The position numbers and the translations under genes are program-made. Below are positions 56,168 to 64,000 of a stretch of 64,000 bases of DNA, in pieces. Source of the stretch: Moricandia arvensis (Eukaryota; Streptophyta; Magnoliopsida; Brassicales; Brassicaceae); NCBI GenBank assembly GCA_905132765.1, contig CAJHQP010002789.1, forward strand, positions 1-64,000, written 5' to 3'. Numbering within the stretch: the stretch's first letter is position 1; each line of letters begins with the position of its first letter. Below the pieces are notes generated by a model. The model searched no databases, was not told the DNA's origin, and worked only from the letters and a program-made list of their open reading frames with translations.

Positions 56168-59135
56168 TTAAATCGGACAAGTTTTCACATTATGTCCACT
56201 CTGTCTACAACGAGAACATGTGTGTTCTTTCCTAGGACGTTTGTTTTCAAGTGCAACCTCTAAAGAAGATTTCATCCTATTTTTCTTAGGCCTTCCTGGC
56301 TGAAGACGAATAGACGGGGGAAAGCATGCTACGTTAACCACGTTATCTGGAACTGGTAGCGCTGAATCAACCGGCATAACTGAATTGGCGTATGCGCTCA
56401 CCAAATAAGCGTTGGTATAGTAAGGGCTGCACAGGGATATACGACAAACATTCCTGGACTCCGCAGCTGCAATTGCATGCGAACATGGTAATCTCTCCAG
56501 CTGGAAACGGCGGCAAGTGCACTTTCTCCTTTCCAAGTTAACAACATGCAAAGACTCACCATATGTAACTTCAGTTTGATGAGTATCGATTCTTTGTACA
56601 GTCAACAGTCTCGCGGTAGTAACACGACCCTATTATAAATTAAAAATGAGCAATGAAAAACATTAGAGACTGAGTTATGAAATCTATTTAGGCTGACTTA
56701 TCATTAATGAGGCTGAGTTATGAAATCTATTTAGGCTGACTTACTAAATGAAACGGCTGAGTTATGATATCTGCTTAGGCTGACTTACTAAATGAAACGG
56801 CTCACTTATGATATCTACTTAGGCTGACTTACTAAATGAAACGGCTGACTTATGATATCTACTTAGGCTGACTTACTAAATGAAACGGCTGACTTATTTA
56901 ATAAGTACGACTGACTTACAAGTAGTAGTTTCTCTACAGCACGTGTAAGCCTGGTTCGCTGCGATTCAGCATCCTCTCTCCGTTCAGCAAACCATCTGGT
57001 CATCATAACCCGTATCGATTCTAGTAGTCGAACAATGTTAAGACCTCTAGCATTTGATAATGCTCTATTCATTGATTCCGCTATGTTCGTAGTCATCAAA
57101 TTGTACCTTTCGCCTGGGAAATGAACACGCGCCCACAGTTTGACATCGGCTCTTTGGAGGTACCCATGAAGCTCAGGATTAATAGCTTCAATCTCCTCGA
57201 ACATTGCATTAAAGTCAGGCATCCTGAAACATCTTGCCGCTTTCTTCACCAGACGAAATACATCTTTCCCTTTGTACCGTCCCAAAATGTTCTTATATAA
57301 ATGGTACGTGCAAATTCCTCGAGAAGCCAACGGATACACATTTCGAATAGCCTTCCCAATCGAGTTATGCCTATCTGAGATTATCGCAAGACCCTTGTCG
57401 TCAGGAATCAAAACTTTTAGTTGCGTAAAAAACCAGTTCCACGAATCGTCATTTTCTGTATCAACCACAGCGAAGGCGATTGGAAAAATTTGAAAGTTTC
57501 CATCCTGAGCTAGTGCTGTTAGAAGCGTCCCTTTGTATTTGCCATTAAGAAACGTACCATCGACAACCACAACTTTGCGCATGAAAGGAAACCCATTTAT
57601 GCTCGCGCCAAACGCAAGGAACACATACAAGAATCTTCCAAACTCATCGATTTGAAGACGAGTTATTGTATCAGGATTTGCTCTTCTAATCATGAATAAG
57701 TAAGAAGGCAAGTTTTCAAAACCACTCTCAGGTGTTCCCATATCGATTTCCCTTGCAAATTTCAGAGTCTTATATGATTTCCAATAATCCATCTGCCCAA
57801 ATGAATACAAATAATAACTCAGACTTAAGTAACTCAGCTTGAACGTATATATAACTCAGTCGGATAACTTAAATAACTCAGCTGTAACGTAAAAATAAAC
57901 CAGCCAGATAATTCAGCTAACTCAGCCGCATCGTTCGATGTTTATATAACTCAGCCTATCACGAAGTGTAGATATAACTCAGCTGTAACGCTGATATAAG
58001 TCAGCCATACTACAACAATTACCTTTAGACCGAACTGTTTATTGAGAGCTATTCCCACACTCGTAGGTCGAACGGCCGGACCAACGTCGCCGAGAAAGTT
58101 TCTGTACAATTCTCCTAAAATATCTGGTGTTGCTTGTCGAGATCGATTAGAACGCTCAGTTACAGAACATGTATGTTCCGAATCGTAAATACGAACATAG
58201 AATGTCGGGGAATCCCCTTGTGTTGAAGCACGAACTCTCCAGAGACATCCACCAACCCAACATTTAACAATGAGTAAATCTGGATTGGATACTTCCACAT
58301 CAAAATCAAATTGATCTCTCACTGTAAGAAGTTTCAGTCGTCTTTCCAACTCAGCTTTACTCTGGTATCGTTGCCCAACAGCAAGGTTTAGCGAAGACAT
58401 CTCCAACCTTAGAACCTCTGAATCCCCCTTAGATCCGGTCCAATTGTAAGAAGTTTCAGTCGACTGAGATCTCTTTTTAGGCGGTAGTGTCGGTGAATCT
58501 TCGTCTTGTGCTGGAGACTCACCATATGAGCTAAAGTTATCATCTTCGGATGACGCACCATCTGAGTCGTCGAACATATCAAATCGGCTATCAAATTCAC
58601 TGTCTTCTTCGTCTTCTTCATCTTCTCCAACATCTTTCTGTTTTTCTCCGTCCAAGATATTAGAGAAGGTATTCTCATTGTCGTTCTGTTCCTCCTCCAA
58701 ACTAAAACCATCGTTTCTAGATTCAACTTCTGAGACTTCTGCTTCTGAGCTGAAACTGTATAATATATTACTCTTCTCTCCCGCTCCGTCTTTCCGGCTG
58801 ATCTCATCATCCTCGTTCTCTGTAATCTCTACACAGAGACGTAATCTTTCGGTTTTCCTTAGGCTTAAAAATATTTGCAATTGACGAGTATTGGAGATGT
58901 AAACTGGTGGCGTGTCGTGAGCCATTGTTTTCAAAGCTTTATTCGAAAACTGGTAGCTTAGCTGAATCTGATGGCTCGACTCATTCAATCCGTAATCATC
59001 GAGTACTGACTTTGCGAATTCGTCGTGTGTTGTATTCTCATCTGCATGCAGAACAATACATCCTCTACTGTCGGGTGTGAATACATATCTGTTTTTCTTA
59101 ATCCACTTACCTGAAACAATAATTACTGGATCCAT
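56168..59135 (-). CDS. mudrA-like: MURA transposase of MULE-2 (three exons)
   Basis: Exons 58023-59135, 56920-57792 and 56168-56629 join in phase 0 into 815 residues without a stop. The N-terminus (MDPVIIVSGKWIKKNRYVFT) matches the MURA-1 start. An acidic linker (EEQNDNE to DNFSS) covers ~150-235, and a zinc domain with VGGCLWRVRAS is at ~310. The catalytic domain has VVDGTFL (D449), ISDRHNS (D511), GICTYHL and NIAESMNRAL (E610), with the same spacing as in MURA-1 (62 and 99). A SWIM finger (CTC-x9-CSH) and a knuckle CSRCRQSGHNVKTC close it. Splice sites are AAG/GTAATT with GGGCAG, and CTT/GTAAGT with ATAATAG. Both introns carry the element's motif words. MURA-1 has no intron in its coding part. 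It is likely a functional transposase. Confidence 0.9.
56640..56918. repeat. GGCTGACTTA array g, inside MURA-2 intron 2
   Basis: GGCTGAGTTATGAAATCTAT and GGCTGACTTACTAAATGAAA alternate with a ~54-bp period. The word here is mostly GGCTGACTTA, one base from GGCTGAGTTA, and shares GACTTA with the MULE-1 word. Confidence 0.85.
57805..58012. repeat. TAACTCAGCC array h, inside MURA-2 intron 1
   Basis: About ten AACTCAGC words, including TAAGTCAGCC near 58002, fill the intron 57793-58022. The frame stays open for a short way into the intron. Confidence 0.8.
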
Positions 59136-59259
59136 AAGATTTTAGAGAAAGAGAAGAATGTGAAGAACAGATAGTGGCGTCTGTAACATAAACCCTAATT
59201 TCGTTGTAGTTAGTAATGACATGGAAAATAAAAGCTGACATGGATGATGACATGGAAAA

Positions 59260-59865
59260 TCAGTAATTCAGCCACCAAACAAACATTTAAGTCAGCCACA
59301 ATAAGTCAGCCACTTAATACACCGTAAGTCAGTCTAAACGTGAATACTATTTTAGTAATTAACTTTTTGTTAACAATCAGCCATAACAAAGATGAAACGC
59401 AAGAAGTCAGCTCTATCGTTAAATAAACCAGCCGGCAAATGAATGCTATTCTAGTAATTAATCTTTCGCTACAAAGTCAGCCGTAAATCAGCTGAGTTTA
59501 CTGTTACTCCACTTTACTACGGCTGATTAAAAATAACTCAGCTGTAAAAACATCTCATAACTCGGCCGGTCGACGATCAATTAACCAGCCGCGATGGTTA
59601 ACTCAGCCGTATGGTAACTAGAACTCAGTCGGATTTTCCAGGAACCAGCCTAAGGATGTATAAGTCAGTCGTAATATCTAAACGTAACTCAGCCGTTATC
59701 ACATAAACCAGCCAGATTTTTTTAAGTCAGCTGTAACCATCGACTGAGTTATGTACGTAACTCAGCTTATTTCTCATAAGTCAGCTAGATTAGTTAAGTC
59801 TGCCGCAACGCACCTATATCTCGGCCGTAACGAAGTTCATATCGTATTGCGGCCGAGTTTTATGC
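59260..59865. repeat. TAACTCAGCC/TAAGTCAGCC array i, terminal region of MULE-2
   Basis: The longest array lies upstream of MURA-2 at the right end. It mixes AAGTCAGCC, AACTCAGCC, AACCAGCC and CTCGGCCG variants, with a few inverted copies (GGCTGATT, GACTGAGTTA). It probably includes the MURA-2 promoter. Confidence 0.8.
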
Positions 59866-59928
59866 CGCATTCTTACGTGGACCCGATTTTTTGCCTACGT
59901 GGCACAAAAAGTAATGGCATTCTTGTAA

Positions 59929-60197
59929 ATATGTTTTTTCTCACAACATAAAAAAAGGGCACGCTGGGTATTAAAAAAAAGGTAGTAATAAAAAAAAGTT
60001 TTGTATGGTTGTGATAATAATTAATAAAATTCATACTAGTTGAGTTAACTTCCCTAAACGAAAAAACGAAAACTACTACAATGATACGGGTGATAAAGTG
60101 AAGATACTCGTAGACATGCTTCACTTGAGACCCTAAAACTAATATTACCAAGAACATACTAATGTCAGTATAATAACCGATGAAAGGGGACCCTAAG
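59929..60197. other. spacer between MULE-2 and the third LTR
   Basis: AT-rich DNA; GAAAGGGGACCC just before 60198 is purine-rich and could be a relic polypurine tract of the following LTR. Confidence 0.35.
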
Positions 60198-61490
60198 TGA
60201 TGTAAGCCCAAAAAAGGTACTTGAACCAGAAGCCAACCATATGCATCAATCAGCTAGCCAAAGGACTAATCAGAATATGTGTTTAGTCAAAACGTCATAT
60301 CTCACCAACAAGGAGGACTTTCACCCATGAAAACAATTTCATGGATTCTATACTCAAGAAAGATTCACGTTCAATAAGAATCATACCAAAAGATATCCAG
60401 ACCAGGAAAATATGAATTTTACAAACCGAAGGTTCTCCAGCTCGTCCATCTGCGAGGATCAGGCTTTAAAAGCGGATTCAAAAAGCAAAGAAGAAATGGC
60501 CTCAACCAAAGCCAATCATAGACTTCAAGATGGATCTCTAAATTTTCCAGAAATTACATATCAGGAGAATGGCCACAAAATTATGAAATTATGATCCAAT
60601 CCTCAAAATCGGCCAAACAAATTCTACACTTACCTCAATTGGAAGCTAACCGATTCAATCAGCTTCAAACCAAACAATGGCAACCATGAGGTCAATATAA
60701 GAAGTCATTACGTTCATCCAATGATCAATATGAGCCAGAAAAGTCCATTCCATGCACCAGCAACCATAGGATCATGAGGATCCTCATACATCCATACTTG
60801 CCTTATATAGAGTAAACTGACATTAATGTCCAACAACTCTTTTCTCATCAAGTTTTGCACGAGTTAAGAACATTCCAATCCATAAAGAAGGTTACCAAGA
60901 AGCTCTCTTATCCTCTAAAACCGTCCAGGTTCAAGAAGTATCAAATTTCTCATTTGGAGCCAAAATCTCACATAAAGCTCCAATGGCTAGTTTTGATTTG
61001 TTTCTTTCTTTTCTATTTATGGACATTAGAAGATTCCTGAGCACTATATAATCTCATTGTAGACCTATGTACAAACCACCTTTCAATCAACCAAGTTCAT
61101 AAAAAGTTTATCAGTTTTTATCAAAGAGTGCCTTTGAATATAAATATGTTCTTTGAAGTTCTAAGTGTGAGGATCATTAGATAACTCTTGAGATCATGGT
61201 CATATAGGTTGTTAGTGAGATTCAAAAGCCTTGAAGAACAAAAATTTAGAGAGTCAATCAAACCACCAAATTGAGAGAGTAAATCCTTATCCAGCATTCC
61301 ATCAACCATCCATTGATCTTATTGGAGGGTGTTGAAAAACCAGCCAGAAATATCCCATCAACCATTCAAGCATCCACCAGCTTCCATCCGACCATATATG
61401 CTTTATCTCTCCACTGCTCTGTTTATTATCATTGGTAAAATTCTCACGAATTTACCTTTGTTTTCATGTTCATTTCATCATTGTTCTTCA
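60198..61490 (+). mobile_element. lone LTR of the gag-only family (third copy)
   Basis: It starts TGATGTAAGCCC and follows the LTRs at 34795 and 39111 block by block: TACCTCAATTGGAAGCTAAC, TTCAAGATGGATCTCT, AAACCGTCCAG, TATCAAAGAGTGCCTTTGAA, ATTGAGAGAGTAAATCCTTA. Homology weakens after about 61330 but a TTACCTTTGTTTTCATG block still matches. No primer site TGGTATCAGAGC follows, so it is probably a solo LTR or an isolated truncated one. No target duplication was found. Confidence 0.6.
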
Positions 61491-63185
61491 GGATTGAAAG
61501 AGAGTGTTGAACAACCAACTTTCATTTCTCCACCTTCTGCCAAATCAGTGGACATCCCCCTTAATCTTACAACACTAAGGAGATGGTTGGTCAGAACCAA
61601 CACTTGTGATAAGGGCCTCTCCTTTGCTTCAGTGATTTGAGACCATAGGAAGAATGGAGGAGGAAAGTGTCTCGGGTTCCCACCAGAATTGTGTTGGAGG
61701 TGGAATTTGTTGGCCGGTAAGAGCATTTGAGGTATGACTCCAGAACCGTAGCCAAGATCGGTGTAGAAAGGCCTTCTTTGCATGTATTTGACGCTAGTAT
61801 TCAATAACAATGGAATAAGCGGTCAGCTCTAACACTGGCGATATTGACCCTAGAGACTGTGAATCTCAAACATTTTGGAGAGCAAATTGTTTGGTAAGCT
61901 AGAAAGTGAAACGGTTGATGCTCTTTTCATCTCTGATTCCCTTGATGTATTTGACTATGAAAAGTAAAATATAGATGAACTGTCGGAGGGAGTAGTGGTA
62001 GTTTGGCCTTAGAAGCCTTAACTTGGATGTAACCCTCCGGTGTAAAATACTAATGGCTGGCTCATACATTAGGACACTCTCTAGGGTTGGCAAAAAATGT
62101 GTTACAGCCGGCCATAAAGTCTATGATATCTTTAACCTTGGTGATCTGAGATAAGAACCGACCAGACTTGATGGGAAACCGATTGTTGAGTTCACGCATA
62201 GACTCCATCTTCCAACATTACCGTATCAGGGCCAGAGAGTTATAGAGCCCAAACAAAACCACATTTCATCAAGTTGTGTCAAGCTAAATATGAGAGCATA
62301 AATTCCAGGAGGTCCATGTGTGACTGAGATGAGCTTTGAATGGTTGGTTTGTTGTGGATGAGGAGACGGGTTAGAGCAGTGATAGCAAGCTGAGGCCACG
62401 TATGCCGGAATCGTTGGTAGTAAGCTCAGACCTTTTGATGAACCGTAGAGATGAAATTGGAGTTCTAGAGATTGAAAAAAATGAACACCTTTGAGTTAGA
62501 TTTAAAGAGACCAAACAAAGTTCAGATATTGCCAAAGGCGATGAGAAGCTCTTGGCTATATTCGAAAAAGGGATGGGAGCTGAGGCCAAACTGAGAACAA
62601 AGGCTCTGACATTACCATATCGAGACTCGTAGCTCTCATTGGACCCTAAGCTGAACCACAACCCCAATATTAAGAAAAGAATGCCCATACCAAGAGATCT
62701 ACTGGATTGGGATAGTCGGAGAAGGTTCTTGACCAGAAGCTCAAGAGCTCTAACTGGTGAATAAACGGGATGTCAAATGGCTATCTCCATTGAGAGAAGT
62801 GTTCCCAATAGAGCCATAATTGAGATGAGAATGCGAGAAGATCGATTCTGCTAGATCTGGCGCTTATGCTGGACGTGAGAGGTGAGTGTTGACGAGGAGG
62901 GAAACATGGGAGCCGGAAGAGACAAGGATATGGGAAGTGGCGAAAAGACATGGTCCGGTGAGGTAACGACGTGGGAGTCGATAAGGAGGCTAGCTCAGAA
63001 ACATGAAGTGACGATGAACTTAGGTGATGACAATAGAGAGCAGTAGATGATAGAGAGGGCTCGGCGCCGGTGGCCTGAGTCCTCGCCTGCGTCGAAAGAT
63101 GCAAGCGATGGTGGACGTCTTCAAACTTGAGTTCGCCTAAAGAGCGTGTTTTTTCTAAGTTTGTATACAATTTCTTTGTAAAGAA
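61491..63185 (-). other. unclassified region, possibly transposon-derived
   Basis: Base composition is close to coding DNA on the minus strand. Several medium frames exist there (62371-62688, LGSNESYESRYGNVRAFVLS; 62781-63170, QATGAEPSLSSTALYCHHLS), but none shows a domain I know, and they do not join by evident splice sites. A LINE 5' region or a broken host gene are possibilities without direct support. Confidence 0.3.
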
Positions 63186-63189
63186 AAAA

Positions 63190-63812
63190 AAACTAAGTGT
63201 TAAGAATCAAGAACTCCAAAAACACTAGTATCTATGTGATTGATTCATTCATGACGATTTGATTTAGGTTTATGGTTGTTTAGCTTGAGATTGATTCATA
63301 CACAAGATTTGTTTACCCAGACTTCATTTCCTACAGTCTGGGGAGAGATCTAAACTCTCAAGCTTTCACTAGATCATCCGACTTGATACAGATTACAAAG
63401 AGCTTACACTGTGTTCTTGTTTTCAGGTTAACTTGTCACTGAAGCTACTGGAAACAAGTAGTGTATCTGATACGCACCACCGGCGTTCAGAGTCCTGAGA
63501 GAAGATCAGGTCAGCTCCTTCACCGTCGCTCTTTTCTTCTCTTCTCTCCCGCGTAGCTCTCTCTCTCGATCTCTGTATCTCTCTCTCTGATCTTTTTCCC
63601 CGGCGTGTAACAGAAGGTCTAACAACCTTTTCTTATCCAGTTTCAGGTAAAGAAGACGACCAAATACGACACCGTCTTCATTAACTCTGGTCTCGGCCCA
63701 AACGGATATCTCGAACACATCTCTGGCCCAATACAGCTGAAGTACAGCCCACTTCGACCTGGCCCAGCTGACACTACCCTGTGGAGAGCTGAAACAAGAC
63801 AACCCTAGCTTA
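63190..63812 (-). repeat. possible Copia-type LTR on the minus strand
   Basis: On the minus strand AAAGGTGGAGAT, a purine tract typical of Copia elements, is followed by TGTAAGCTAGGGTTGTC, a plausible LTR start at about 63811. The LTR end is not clear and no second copy lies in the window; the rest of the element would lie beyond 64000. Confidence 0.3.
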
Positions 63813-64000
63813 CAATCTCCACCTTTGTCTGTTTCTCTCTCTTGTTCCTTTCGACTGTATCGCCTCCGACAACCGAAACAATCAAGCTTAAAGCTTCATC
63901 ACTCTTCCTTCAAAACACACCTCAACCGGATAACCGCACACCCTCATGCATGCCCTCTTCTGACTCTCAGATCAGAAACCAAAAAGCCTTAACCAACTCT
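63813..64000. other. window edge, no assignment
   Basis: If the LTR call is right this is the 3' untranslated part of a minus-strand Copia element. No coding frame is recognised. Confidence 0.3.

Larger units (their letters stand above)
47947..59928. mobile_element. MULE-2: large multi-gene Mutator-like element (ends approximate)
   Basis: An intact MURA gene, a DUF1985/ULP1 pseudogene and three further genes are embedded in DNA saturated with TAACTCAGCC and TAAGTCAGCC words, which start at about 48420 and stop at about 59860. The ends are set by a loose inverted match: left TTACAAAAAACACCC at 47947; complement of right TTACAAGAATGCC at 59928; both are followed 40-60 bp inside by TCCACGT. No 9-bp duplication was found, so the ends may be off by 100 bp or more, and nesting of several elements cannot be excluded. 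At about 12 kb it is larger than MULE-1. Confidence 0.65.

Noticed and set aside
58409..58810. 133-codon frame inside MURA-2 exon 1
   Set aside because: Shadow of the acidic linker in another frame.
63506..63802. 98-codon minus-strand frame as a gene
   Set aside because: It lies in a region better explained as a possible LTR and ends in low-complexity Arg/Glu from CT repeats.
1..64000. tRNA or rRNA genes
   Set aside because: No cloverleaf-like or rRNA core sequence was recognised by eye; the only tRNA-like match is the primer site at 36266.

Overview
This is plant nuclear DNA, almost certainly from the Brassica group of the Brassicaceae. The central genes match the adjacent Arabidopsis chromosome 3 genes RBL (RBBP5-like) and NADK1 (NAD kinase 1), next to a cluster of gag-protease-derived genes. 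The rest is AT-rich, transposon-dense DNA. Both host genes are riddled with small indels, as expected for a redundant copy decaying after the Brassica genome triplication. No window-wide search could be run; family names rest on motifs and remembered homologues.

Layout. 1-4557: AT-rich DNA with MITE-like repeats. 4558-6160: gag-derived pseudogene, copy 1. 6709-12808: a Copia LTR retrotransposon with a perfect 5-bp target duplication but broken genes. 12809-15746: little of note. 15756-25029: a 9.27-kb Mutator-like element (MULE-1) with a perfect 9-bp target duplication, an intact MURA transposase and, convergent to it, an intact six-exon gene for a DUF1985-like/ULP1 protein. 27197-32310: two abutting Helitron-like elements filled with degenerate AT-rich repeats; the second carries an 0.8-kb insertion. 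32338-33990: gag-derived copy 2. 34795-39930: a gag-only LTR retroelement. 39955-40290: gag-derived fragment 3. 40868-42972 and 43385-46104: RBL and NADK1 pseudogenes, convergent.

About 47947-59928 is a second, unrelated-sized MULE (MULE-2, about 12 kb). It holds a decayed DUF1985/ULP1 gene, a small GRF zinc-finger membrane protein, an F-box-like gene, a fragment resembling plant transposase family 24, and an intact three-exon MURA gene. 60198-61490 is another LTR of the gag-only family. The last 2.5 kb is unclassified, with a possible Copia-type LTR on the minus strand.

The most interesting signal is shared by the two MULEs. Each has its own short word repeated dozens of times through its non-coding DNA, introns included, and apparently absent from its exons: TAAGTCGTC and its complement in MULE-1, TAACTCAGCC/TAAGTCAGCC in MULE-2. 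The words share the core TAAGTC. Arabidopsis VANDAL MULEs encode DUF1985-type VANC anti-silencing proteins that bind short element-specific motifs in their non-coding DNA. My hypothesis is that these two elements carry a comparable protein/motif system in which the DUF1985-like partner is fused to a SUMO-protease-like domain. MULE-1 also has a 320-bp-arm inverted repeat in the inferred 5' UTR intron of its transposase gene, a possible source of silencing RNA against the same element.
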